From JBHJGM01 sp964405825 (lineage in GTDB: Bacteria > Verrucomicrobiota > Verrucomicrobiia > Opitutales > JBHJGM01): a stretch of DNA of 27,077 nucleotides. The translations under genes and the position numbers were made by a program. Shown one piece after another: positions 1 to 7,742 of the stretch. The DNA lies in NCBI GenBank assembly GCA_964405825.1, contig CAYOPI010000045.1, forward strand, positions 1 through 27,077, written 5' to 3'. The notes under the pieces are model-generated. The model worked only from the letters and a program-made list of their open reading frames with translations, was not told the origin of the DNA and did not search any database. The number at the start of each line of letters is the position of its first letter. Position 1 is the first letter of the stretch.

Positions 1-9
1 CGATCCGAA

Positions 10-1080
10 TCAGCGAGCACGGGCCGGCCGGATCGCTTCGGCCAGGGCCGTCAGGAGCGCGGGTGGCCCATGGGGCTCCGCCGGCGGTCGCGGGGCGTTG
101 AGGTAGGGCTCGAGCGAAGTGAGCGTGCCCGGTCCAGGGCAGCTTTGCAGTACCGTGCCCTCGGCATCCACGCAGTCGACGAGGCCTTGCTCAAGGTGGC
201 GCAGTGCATCGTCGAAGTCACGGCCCAGGCCTTCGGGCAGAAGACCGTGGCGCAGGCCGCGAAGCACGGCTTCCAGCAGCATGGCCGAGCCGCTGGAGTC
301 AGGCTGACTTTCGGTCGCCTGGAGGTGAAGCAGCTGCGGCAGAAGCGCGTAGGCTTCGGGAACGAAATGGTCGATGTTGGCCCGCAGCCGCTGCAGCACG
401 GCCCCACAGAGGCGTTCGAAGCAGGTCCGTACGCTTTCGAAGGCCGCGTGGTCTGGGGGAACGTGCTCAAGCGCGCGCACCATTCCCCGCAACAGCCAGC
501 CTTGTCCGCGCGACCAGGCTCCCGGTGAGAGCGCCGCCGGATCATTCCGGATCCAACCGCGTCCCTGCGACCAACAGCCATGGGTCTCGCTCCGGAGGAT
601 CGCTTCGTGCCGGACCAATTGATCGGCGACCTCATCGATCAGGGAGGTGTCGCCGCTGAGCGAGCCCGCCCGCGCCAGCCGCGCCACGACATCGCCCAGC
701 ATGTCGATCAGCAACCCAGCGCCATGCGCCGGGCTCTCGTGCAGGAAGAGACCGTCGGGATCGCGAGGCGCTTCAGCCACCAGCCGTTGTGACTCTTCCA
801 CAAACACCCGGTCCCACGCCGAATTCAGGTGACGCCCCAGCGCGAAATTCAGGTGGCAAAAGGGCTGTTTGCGCCACGGCCAGGGGCTTTCAGGGGTGAG
901 GCCGCGGGCGGCGACCACTTTCTCGACCTGCTGGAGGGCCCGACAGTCCGTGCTGGCGTCGAACCACTCAAGCAGGCTCTCCAGCATGAGATCGAGGGTG
1001 TAATCGCCCCAGATTTCGTTCTGCGCGATCACCCGGTCGACGATGCGGTGGGCCGCCGCTTCGACGCCGGCAAGGCTCAT
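10..1080 (-). CDS. GH88/GH105-like unsaturated glycuronyl hydrolase
   Basis: 356 residues. Enzymes of the GH88/GH105 families remove 4,5-unsaturated uronic acids from oligosaccharides made by polysaccharide lyases. The clearest sign is WSRGQGWLLRGMVRALE near residues 189-205, matching the conserved RG(N/Q)GW segment on the alpha/alpha barrel. LLIDMLGD (residues 123-130, D126) lies where the family has its catalytic Asp on a (W/I)DD-like strand. No signal peptide is visible, so it probably acts in the cytoplasm, as known GH105 enzymes do. Its ATG overlaps the stop of the upstream amidohydrolase gene (ATGA, 1077-1080), so translation is probably coupled. The exact sugar cannot be read from the sequence, and weak conservation outside the motifs makes the GH88 versus GH105 choice uncertain. 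Confidence 0.72.
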   Translation of the reverse strand: MSLAGVEAAAHRIVDRVIAQNEIWGDYTLDLMLESLLEWFDASTDCRALQQVEKVVAARGLTPESPWPWRKQPFCHLNFALGRHLNSAWDRVFVEESQRLVAEAPRDPDGLFLHESPAHGAGLLIDMLGDVVARLARAGSLSGDTSLIDEVADQLVRHEAILRSETHGCWSQGRGWIRNDPAALSPGAWSRGQGWLLRGMVRALEHVPPDHAAFESVRTCFERLCGAVLQRLRANIDHFVPEAYALLPQLLHLQATESQPDSSGSAMLLEAVLRGLRHGLLPEGLGRDFDDALRHLEQGLVDCVDAEGTVLQSCPGPGTLTSLEPYLNAPRPPAEPHGPPALLTALAEAIRPARAR

Positions 1081-1979
1081 GGAAGACGCAGGAGTTCGCG
1101 GGCGTTTGCCTGGAGCACGCCCTCGAGTTCGTCAGGCTTGAGCCCGGCCTGATGGAGGTACTCCAGCGGGGCCTGAAAATCCGCCTCTGCTTGCGTCTTG
1201 GGAAGCGTGCGCAACGGATAGTCGCTGCCGAAGAGCAGGCGGTCGGCCCCGAGGAGGTCGGCCAGCATCCGGCAGGCCTCGGCGCGGTAGAGCAGAGGCA
1301 GCGCAGCGGTGTCGGCGTAGACGTTGGTCAGCCGTTCCTTCACGTTTGGGTTGAGGGCGTAGAACGGCAGCAGCCCGCCCAGGTGCGCGAGGATGAAGCT
1401 CGTGTCGGGGTGGCTCGCGAGAAAGTCCAGCAGGGGCCAAAATGGAGTCTCCACGCGCCCGGGATAGCTACGGCCCACCGGCTCGGTCGCGTGCAGCAGC
1501 AGCGGGACCCTGCGTCCCGCAGCCAACTCCGCGACCGTGTCCCAGACAAAGTTCTCGGCATGGAGCGCGTGCACGCCCGGGTGCAGCTCGCCAAAGCCGA
1601 TAAAGCCGCCTTCATCCAGGGCCCAATGGGCCTCGTCGAGTACGGCCCGCTCGTTCTCGGAAAAGGGCAGCCCGGCGAAGGCGCTGAGGCGATCCGGATG
1701 CTCGGCGATGCACCGGGCCAGAAAGCGGTTCTGCTGCTGACAGACCCTGGGTGTTTCCCAGTACCAGCTTTGCAGGACGACGCGTTCGACACTGGCAGTA
1801 TCCATGTCACGCAGGAGACGGTCGGTGTCGGCCCAGTCCTGCAGCGACGTTCGACCCGGGGGCGCGACGCAGGTCAGCCAGAGGTCTTCGCCACGCTCGC
1901 GGGCCCAGCCGTCCGGGTCGGCCAGCACCTCCGGACTGAAATGGTGCACGTGGCAATCGATGACGCCGGAGGCGTTCAC
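1077..1979 (-). CDS. amidohydrolase family 2 (COG2159-type) metal-dependent hydrolase
   Basis: 300 residues, GTG start. The TIM-barrel metal-site pattern of the amidohydrolase-2 family is complete: DCHVHH at residues 8-13 (H10 and H12), H163 in LLLHATEP, H199 in ILAHLGG, and D253 in FGSDYP. Family members hydrolyse or decarboxylate small cyclic or carboxylic substrates, including lactones of sugar acids. The start codon overlaps the stop of the preceding amidotransferase-like gene (GTGA, 1976-1979) and the stop overlaps the next gene's ATG, so it is the middle cistron of a tightly coupled unit. A role in sugar-acid or lactone metabolism beside the GH105-like enzyme is an inference from context only. 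No signal peptide is seen. Confidence 0.85.
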   Translation of the reverse strand: MNASGVIDCHVHHFSPEVLADPDGWARERGEDLWLTCVAPPGRTSLQDWADTDRLLRDMDTASVERVVLQSWYWETPRVCQQQNRFLARCIAEHPDRLSAFAGLPFSENERAVLDEAHWALDEGGFIGFGELHPGVHALHAENFVWDTVAELAAGRRVPLLLHATEPVGRSYPGRVETPFWPLLDFLASHPDTSFILAHLGGLLPFYALNPNVKERLTNVYADTAALPLLYRAEACRMLADLLGADRLLFGSDYPLRTLPKTQAEADFQAPLEYLHQAGLKPDELEGVLQANARELLRLP

Positions 1980-2662
1980 AGCTTCAGCTCGGCCATCAGG
2001 CGATCCATCCGCGCGCGGCAGGCGGGCACGTTCTCGTAGCCGGCGCGAATCTCCTCGGTGGTCTGCACGAAGCGCTGGTCGCTGTAGGCTTCCAGCTTGA
2101 AGCCGCTGGCCTGCATCAGCCCTTCGATCGTGTCGGGATCCATCTCCAGGTGAAACTGCAGGCCCAGGACATTGTCGCCGTAGCGGAAGCCCTGGTTGGG
2201 ACAGCCTTCACTGGAGGCGATGCTGCGGGCGTCCGCGGGCAGCTCATAGGCGTCCTGGTGCCAGTGAAAGACCGTCTGCGGGCCGTCGTCGAAGCGCACG
2301 GGAAGCCAGCCGTGTTCGCGCTCGGGCGAGGAGGTGATGTCGCCGCCCAGCACATAGGCGATGAACTGCGCGCCCAGGCAGATGCCCAGCGTGGGCTTGC
2401 CCGCGTGAAGGTTGGCCCGAATCAGGTCCAGCTCCGGATACAGCCAATTGATTTCGGTGCGCTCCTTGATGCCCTGAGGCCCGCCCATCACCAGCAGGAC
2501 GTCGAAGTCGTTCAGGCTGGCCGGCAGGTTACGCTCGTAGGCGTTGAAACACTCGATGGTGTAGCCGTGCGCGTCGGCCCACTGCTGAAAGAGGGCTGGA
2601 CCCTCGTAGGGAACGTGTTTCAGACAAGCGATGGTTTTTGCGCCACTCACTCCCGCAGCCAA
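1976..2662 (-). CDS. class I glutamine amidotransferase-like protein
   Basis: About 228 residues from a TTG start. The class I GATase triad is present: nucleophile Cys in GICLGAQF (about residue 95), and His and Glu in LQFHLEMD (about 171 and 173). The protein resembles the stand-alone GMP-synthase-type GATase group, which begins with a strand like IACLKHVPYEGP. The reading frame extends upstream to an ATG at 2701, but the TTG at 2662 has a good GGAGGG Shine-Dalgarno six bases away. It also avoids overlap with the divergent VanZ-like gene at 2692 and fits the family's usual N-terminus. The acceptor of the ammonia, or any peptidase-like activity, is unknown. It is the first gene of a unit with the amidohydrolase and GH105-like genes. 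Confidence 0.8.
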   Translation of the reverse strand: MAAGVSGAKTIACLKHVPYEGPALFQQWADAHGYTIECFNAYERNLPASLNDFDVLLVMGGPQGIKERTEINWLYPELDLIRANLHAGKPTLGICLGAQFIAYVLGGDITSSPEREHGWLPVRFDDGPQTVFHWHQDAYELPADARSIASSEGCPNQGFRYGDNVLGLQFHLEMDPDTIEGLMQASGFKLEAYSDQRFVQTTEEIRAGYENVPACRARMDRLMAELKL

Positions 2663-2668
2663 TCCCAG

Positions 2669-2674
2669 CCCTCC
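2669..2674 (-). promoter_or_regulatory. Shine-Dalgarno that decides the TTG start of the GATase gene
   Basis: On the minus strand the bases read GGAGGG, followed by six bases and TTG at 2662-2660. The alternative ATG (2701-2699) has no comparable site upstream. Confidence 0.5.
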
Positions 2675-2691
2675 TTCCACGGCAAGCGCAC

Positions 2692-3153
2692 ATGAGTTCA
2701 AACTTGAACGACGCCGCCACGTTGACGCCTCGGGCCAACTGGCGAATTCTCTGGCCCGTGGCGCTGATCCTGACCCTGCTCATTTCCTCCAGCCAGCCGG
2801 TCTTTCGGCCGCCGATGCCGCCGGTCATCGGCTTCGACAAGTTCGCGCACCTGGGTGTGTACGGGCTGCTGGCGACGCTCATTGTGCGCACGCCCCGGGT
2901 GTGGCGGATGAGGCGCGGGCGTTTCTGGACTGCGGTGGGGTTGGCCGCGGGCTACGGAGTCTTTGACGAATTGTATCAGGGGACGACCGGGCGCAGCCCC
3001 GACATTTACGACTGGATTGCCGACGCTCTGGGGGCGCTCCTGGCGGTGACCCTCTACCTGCGCTGGACCAACTACCGCAAGTGTCTGGAGTGGCGTTTGC
3101 CCATAACGGGGCGGCGTCTGCGTTCCAGACCCGCAATGGCCTCCGAGTCATGA
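2692..3153 (+). CDS. VanZ-like membrane protein
   Basis: 153 residues from ATG at 2692. Four hydrophobic segments are visible: about residues 15-34, 46-65, 80-95 and 105-122. Between them lies the VanZ-like signature: FDKFAHLGVYGLL (Asp-Lys...His on the second helix), then FDELYQGTTGRSPD and YDWIADALGALL. VanZ itself gives teicoplanin resistance, but most small VanZ-like proteins have no established role, so the name is structural. No clear Shine-Dalgarno precedes the start; an in-frame TTG at 2638 would add 18 residues and is less likely. The stop overlaps the ligA start (ATGA, 3150-3153), which suggests coupled translation. Confidence 0.85.
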   Translation: MSSNLNDAATLTPRANWRILWPVALILTLLISSSQPVFRPPMPPVIGFDKFAHLGVYGLLATLIVRTPRVWRMRRGRFWTAVGLAAGYGVFDELYQGTTGRSPDIYDWIADALGALLAVTLYLRWTNYRKCLEWRLPITGRRLRSRPAMASES

Positions 3154-5180
3154 AGAACGACGAAGCCATCGTCCATCTGCGTGAGGAGCGCGCCCAGTTG
3201 CAGCGCCACCGTGACCTGTACTACAAGGACGCCGCGCCTGAGATCAGCGACCAGGAGTACGACCGCCGCGAGCGTGCCTTGCGCGATTTTGAAGCCGCCC
3301 ACCCGGAGGCCGTCGCCGCCCTGGAGGAAACCTCGCCAACGGAGACAGTCGGCAGCGACCGCCTCGAGGGCTTCGAGAGCTACCGGCATCGCCAGCTGAT
3401 GCTCAGCCTCGACAACACCTACAGCGAGGATGAACTGCGCGAGTTCGACGCGCGGCTGCAGCGCCTGTTGGGCGAAACGGCGTTTCGCTATCTGATCGAG
3501 CCGAAGATCGACGGTGTCGCCGTCAGCCTGACCTTTGACGATGGCAAGCTGGTGCGGGCAGTGACCCGTGGCAACGGCGTGGAGGGCGATGTCATCACCC
3601 ACAACGTCCGCAACATCCGCAGCTTGCCCGAGCAGCTCCAGGGCGGAACTTTTCCGGAGTCCATGGAAATTCGCGGCGAGATTTACATGACCCTCGAGAG
3701 CTTCCAGCAGATCAATCGCAAGCGCGAGGAGGCCGGCCTGGACACCTTCAAGAACCCCCGCAACCTTGCCGCCGGGACGGTCAAGCTGCTCGACCCCGCG
3801 CTCGCCCGCGAACGACCCCTGGAAATCGTTCTGCATGGCCTGGGACATTGCGCGCCCAGGCGCCCGGTTGATCGCCAGAGCGACTTTCACGCGCAGCTTC
3901 TGACCTGGGGTCTGCCCGTGGTGGAGAAGCACTGGCTGGCTGATGATATCGGAAAGGTCCTGGCGAGTATTCACGAATTGGATACGCTTCGACGCGAATT
4001 TGCCTACCCTACCGATGGCGCGGTGGTGAAGGTCGATGCCTTTGCTTTGCACGAGGAACTGGGTACGACGTCGAAGGCGCCGCGTTGGGCCATCGCCTAC
4101 AAGTTCGAAGCCGAGCAGGCGGTCACGCGCCTCAAGGCGATCACGTTGCAGGTGGGCCGCACCGGCACGCTGACCCCGGTGGCCGAGCTGGAGCCCGTCG
4201 AGTTGGCCGGCACGACCGTCTCGCGTGCGACTCTGCACAACGAGGACGAGATTCAGCGCAAAGACATCCGCGTGGGTGACGCCGTGCAGGTGCAGAAGGC
4301 CGGCGAGATCATCCCGCAGGTGCTGGGCGTGGACCTCGCGCAGCGCCCCGACCACGCGCAGCCCTTCGACTTTCCGGCTTACCTGAAAGAGCGAGGTATC
4401 GACGCCGAACGCATTCTCGGGCAGGCGGCGTGGCGGCTGAAAAGCCGCGACGATCCCGAACTGCGCCGCCGGGCCCTCGTGCACTTTGCCAGCCGCCAGT
4501 GCATGGACATCGAGGGTCTCGGAATTGCCGTCGTGGAGCAGTTGCTCGAAGCCGGTCTGGCCAGCGATGCCGCCGATCTTTATGGGCTGACGGTCGAGGC
4601 GTTGCTGCCCCTGGAGCGCTTTGCGCAGAAGTCCGCCGAGAACCTCATCGCGGCCCTGGAAGCAAGCAATGCAAACGAGTTGTGGCGCCTGTTGCATGGT
4701 CTGGGGATACCGCACGTCGGCGCGCAGGCGGCCAAGGACCTGGCGCGTGAGCTTGGTTCGCTCAAAGCGTTGCGCGAAGCCGATCGCGAGACGCTTGAAG
4801 CGATCGACGGTATCGGCGCCATCATGGCCGAGAGTATCCAGACCTGGTTTGCCCAGCCAGGGAACGCCCGGCTGGTGGACCGTTTCGTCGAAGCGGGCCT
4901 GAACACCGAGACGCCGACCACTGCCGAGCCGGACGAGGGCACTTCGAGTCATCTGGAGGGCAAGACCTTTGTGCTGACTGGCACCCTCCCTGAACTCACG
5001 CGCGACCAGGCCACTGCCTTGATCGAAGGCGCGGGCGGTCGCGTCAGCTCGAGCGTCAGCAAGAAGACAGACTACGTCGTGGCCGGCGAGTCAGCCGGGT
5101 CAAAGCTGGCCAAGGCGGAGAAGCTGGGCGTTGCGGTCCTCGACGAGGCTGGGTTGCGCGCAATCGTCGCGGCCGAGTGA
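3150..5180 (+). CDS. ligA: NAD-dependent DNA ligase LigA (zinc-finger cysteines absent)
   Basis: 676 residues, the normal length for LigA, which seals nicks in replication and repair using NAD+. Domain Ia: YYKDAAPEISDQEYD (24-38). Adenylation domain: EPKIDGVA with nucleophile K119, then EIRGEIYM, FKNPRNLAAGT, TDGAVVKVD and KAPRWAIAYKF. OB fold: VGRTGTLTPVAELEPV and KAGEIIPQV. HhH repeats: GLGIPHVGAQAAKDLA and IDGIGAIMAESI. BRCT domain: GKTFVLTGTLPELTRDQA to the C-terminus. The segment between the OB and HhH domains, which in the family carries four zinc-binding cysteines, has only one cysteine (SRQC). The ATG at 3150 is chosen because it overlaps the VanZ-like stop as ATGA and fits the family N-terminus; the frame is open back to 3081. 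Confidence 0.97.
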   Translation: MKNDEAIVHLREERAQLQRHRDLYYKDAAPEISDQEYDRRERALRDFEAAHPEAVAALEETSPTETVGSDRLEGFESYRHRQLMLSLDNTYSEDELREFDARLQRLLGETAFRYLIEPKIDGVAVSLTFDDGKLVRAVTRGNGVEGDVITHNVRNIRSLPEQLQGGTFPESMEIRGEIYMTLESFQQINRKREEAGLDTFKNPRNLAAGTVKLLDPALARERPLEIVLHGLGHCAPRRPVDRQSDFHAQLLTWGLPVVEKHWLADDIGKVLASIHELDTLRREFAYPTDGAVVKVDAFALHEELGTTSKAPRWAIAYKFEAEQAVTRLKAITLQVGRTGTLTPVAELEPVELAGTTVSRATLHNEDEIQRKDIRVGDAVQVQKAGEIIPQVLGVDLAQRPDHAQPFDFPAYLKERGIDAERILGQAAWRLKSRDDPELRRRALVHFASRQCMDIEGLGIAVVEQLLEAGLASDAADLYGLTVEALLPLERFAQKSAENLIAALEASNANELWRLLHGLGIPHVGAQAAKDLARELGSLKALREADRETLEAIDGIGAIMAESIQTWFAQPGNARLVDRFVEAGLNTETPTTAEPDEGTSSHLEGKTFVLTGTLPELTRDQATALIEGAGGRVSSSVSKKTDYVVAGESAGSKLAKAEKLGVAVLDEAGLRAIVAAE

Positions 5181-5188
5181 GCGGTCTC

Positions 5189-6604
5189 TCAGGTGTAGTG
5201 CAACTGTGCGGTGGCGATGCAGTCGCTGCCGGGAACGATTCGCAGCCAATGCGCTGACAGCCCGGTTGGAAAGACGATCGTCTTGCCCTCGTGCGGGGCC
5301 ACGTCCTCGGCCTGCCAGGTGTGCCATGCGCCGTTGCCACAAGGGTCCAGTTCGATGGTGAACGTCACCGTGGAATCACCCTTGTGTGAAAGATGCAGAC
5401 ACTTGTGTTCGAAGCCGGTCATCAGGTAGGGGTCTGACGGAATGCCCGCGCTCACCGGCGTTTCCCACCACGGTCCGCCCCAGCCCTTGGGCTTGCCGAG
5501 TTTCCAGAGGTCATCGGTCCGGCCAAACCAGAGCCCGGATTGCGGTTCGGCGCACAGAACGTTGCCGCCGGACTCGATGGAGGCGTTATCGGCCCCGACG
5601 ATCAGCATGCCCTTCCACGTGCAAAAGTCCGCGTGCACCCACAGGTGTGTGCTGATCGGGCGGATGCCCCAGACGGCGTTGCCGTAGGCCCACGGTGAGA
5701 GCTCGTACCACATGCCGTGATGATCCATCAGCAGGCGCTCATGCTCGACTGAACGAATCCGCGGCCACTCGGTTTGCCACTTGTGATCCCAGCAATGCGA
5801 AGCCTTGGGCAGCCGATAGGTATTCCATTGGTCGTTGCCCTGGGTGTAGACTTTCAGGATGGCGGAGGCGCGGTCCCAGCCGCTGGCAAAAAGTGTTTTG
5901 CCGTAAGGGCCCAGGCTGTGGACTGACACGTACGGCGCGCGGTCGAGCACGCGCCATTCCTTCCCGTCATACTCGGCGAGCGTACCCGCGGTCTGCTCCC
6001 CCTGAAAGTCCGGTTCGGCATAGTCATTGTTTGCGACGACGAGCCGCCCGCACTCGGTGTGACAGTCCTTGAAGTGTTCCTTGGAGTTCGATGGGGTCTG
6101 CAACGTCTCGGTCAGGTGGAAAAGCTTGTCGACCTTGTAGGTTTGCAGATCCAGTTCGAACAGCTCGCTCTCCATGCCCAGCACGTAGACTTTCCGCTCG
6201 GGTTGGCTCAAGTGCCGTGCCACCCCGGCCAGGCGGATGTCGATCAACTCGGGCAGCGTGCGCACCGTGTGCTCGGTGTCGACCACATGCGGGCCGATGA
6301 TCATCTGATTGGTCTCGTGGTGGACGAAGCGGTTGGCGTAGGTGCCGTCGACAGCGGCGGGATGCTTTTGCATCCGAAACTTCTCATCGATCACCCTCAG
6401 CCCGGTGCCGGTGCCGGTCTTCGAGGTGTGCGAGACATAGTTGCAGATGTAGAGGCGGCCCTGCCAGGGCATCAGTGCGCCGACGCCGCACTCGGAGCGT
6501 GGGTGTCCAAAATCGGCAATCTGCGCAAAGGCCGGTATGACACCGGAGGCACTGGCTGGTAGCGGCGAACTCTCAGGGGTGGAGACGGGGGCGTTCAGGG
6601 GCAT
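5189..6604 (-). CDS. unrecognised protein, possible beta-propeller
   Basis: 471 residues from ATG at 6604 (frame open to a TTG at 6640). I do not recognise a named family. The sequence is rich in Trp, His and short beta-strand-like repeats with turns such as GKTLFASGW, GRLVVANND, GMWYELS and GMLIVGADN, spaced 40-60 residues apart, as expected for a beta-propeller. A C-terminal stretch of about 60 residues (FTIELDPCG onward) looks like a separate beta-sandwich. There is no signal peptide or membrane segment. It ends eight bases from the convergent ligA stop and lies downstream of the thioredoxin-like gene on the same strand. A link to carbohydrate metabolism is possible from the wider neighbourhood but not shown. 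Confidence 0.7.
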   Translation of the reverse strand: MPLNAPVSTPESSPLPASASGVIPAFAQIADFGHPRSECGVGALMPWQGRLYICNYVSHTSKTGTGTGLRVIDEKFRMQKHPAAVDGTYANRFVHHETNQMIIGPHVVDTEHTVRTLPELIDIRLAGVARHLSQPERKVYVLGMESELFELDLQTYKVDKLFHLTETLQTPSNSKEHFKDCHTECGRLVVANNDYAEPDFQGEQTAGTLAEYDGKEWRVLDRAPYVSVHSLGPYGKTLFASGWDRASAILKVYTQGNDQWNTYRLPKASHCWDHKWQTEWPRIRSVEHERLLMDHHGMWYELSPWAYGNAVWGIRPISTHLWVHADFCTWKGMLIVGADNASIESGGNVLCAEPQSGLWFGRTDDLWKLGKPKGWGGPWWETPVSAGIPSDPYLMTGFEHKCLHLSHKGDSTVTFTIELDPCGNGAWHTWQAEDVAPHEGKTIVFPTGLSAHWLRIVPGSDCIATAQLHYT

Positions 6605-6705
6605 TTGCGCAGCGAAGCATCTCCGTCCCGCCTTCGACAAGGCGAATCACGTCGGGAGCTTGCTGCGAACGCCAAGAACGCGTGCGTCCAGAACGAAAAA
6701 AAGCC

Positions 6706-7572
6706 TCAGGTGTCTTTTGCCAGAAGCTCCTCAAGCCGTACAAGCACCCTTGCCGGACCGGTGACGACGTTGTCAATGGAGTCGCTATGGGCAAGCACCT
6801 CGCCGTCCTTGTCCAGCAGAACCAGGCACGGCGTGCCGCGCTTGTTCAGCTCCGTCAACGCATTGCGGCCGGAGGTCTGCGAATAGGTCAGCATGGGCCA
6901 CGGCATGTTGAATCTGCTCGTATGCGTGCGCATCAAGCGCTCGCTCTCGTCGCGCGAGACAAACACGACCTCAAATTTTCCTGTACGCTTCGTCTCTTCG
7001 CTGGACAGGCTCAGCAGGCGGGGAGTGAAGTAGCCGCTGCCCTGACAGGTAGCGGATGCAAAGTAAACCAGGTAGTAGTCCACGGGCTTGAAGTCCATCA
7101 GGCTCAAGCGCTCAAACCGTTCGCCATCCCAGTACACAAGGTCCCGTCGAACACGGGACTCGAACAACGTCAGCTCACGTGGTTCATCCGAACCCGCGGC
7201 TCCTTCGACACCTTCGGGTGCGGGTGTGGGCGTCAGCGTGTCCATGTGGGCGGCGATGTAGGCCCGATCTTCTTCGCAAAGCTGGGAGAGGGGGAACGAG
7301 AAGGGCTCCGTTCGGCCAATCTGGGCAAAGACCCCCACCGGGTGCCCGTCCTCCGTGCGCACCTCAAGCAGACGCATGTTGGCGGTGCGTCCGTTAACGT
7401 CGGTCCATTCGGTACGCTCCTGGGGGACACTCTCCTCGGCAGCATGGAGCTGGGGGACAAGGCTCACAACCGGTTCAGTCACGCCGCGGAACATGCCCGT
7501 GGCCAGGCTGAAGCCCAGAACAGCCACGAGGCCGAGTCCAGCCAGCAGGCAAAACATCAGTAGTAGGCGCAT
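6706..7572 (-). CDS. membrane-anchored SHD1-thioredoxin-like protein with CxxS site
   Basis: 288 residues. Residues 1-24 form a signal anchor or signal peptide (MRLLLMFCLLAGLG...). Residues about 54-109 match an SHD1-like domain (TEWTDVNGR, then FPLSQLCEEDRAYI), a small beta-barrel found in PVC bacteria. Residues about 150-285 are a nucleoredoxin/tryparedoxin-like thioredoxin fold: YFASATCQGSGYFTPRL aligns with the family's YFSAxWCPPCRxFTPxL, and RGTPCLVL carries the cis-Pro. The usual WCxxC is TCQGS (C176, S179), so the resolving cysteine is gone and a disulfide exchange cycle is unlikely. Monothiol or binding functions are possible. It probably faces the periplasm. Confidence 0.78.
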   Translation of the reverse strand: MRLLLMFCLLAGLGLVAVLGFSLATGMFRGVTEPVVSLVPQLHAAEESVPQERTEWTDVNGRTANMRLLEVRTEDGHPVGVFAQIGRTEPFSFPLSQLCEEDRAYIAAHMDTLTPTPAPEGVEGAAGSDEPRELTLFESRVRRDLVYWDGERFERLSLMDFKPVDYYLVYFASATCQGSGYFTPRLLSLSSEETKRTGKFEVVFVSRDESERLMRTHTSRFNMPWPMLTYSQTSGRNALTELNKRGTPCLVLLDKDGEVLAHSDSIDNVVTGPARVLVRLEELLAKDT

Positions 7573-7742
7573 CGTAGCCGAAGCTTATCGTTCAGTTTTC
7601 CTTATGCGCAAGGTCGTAATCACTCGCCGATTGAGAATAAGGTTTTTGCACCGTCTTCGCGCACGCAGTCGTGGATCTGGAGTATCCTTATTTACTCACT
7701 CCGGAGCCGCTAAAGGCTACCTTATGCATGGATTCACGCCTA
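7573..7742. promoter_or_regulatory. AT-richer intergenic region with repeated CCTTAT/ATAAGG hexamers
   Basis: 170 bases between the GT61 gene and the thioredoxin-like gene, visibly less GC-rich than the surroundings. CCTTAT occurs at 7600-7605, 7686-7691 and 7720-7725, and its complement ATAAGG at 7637-7642. Two of the copies extend to CCTTATGC (7600-7607, 7720-7727). A weak minus-strand promoter for the thioredoxin-like gene could be TTGCGC (7611-7606), 16 bases, GATAAG (7589-7584). No clear intrinsic terminator for the GT61 gene is seen. Confidence 0.3.

Noticed and set aside
3072..4952. 626-codon open frame antisense to ligA
   Set aside because: LigA motifs run across the whole region on the plus strand; the antisense product has no recognisable motif.
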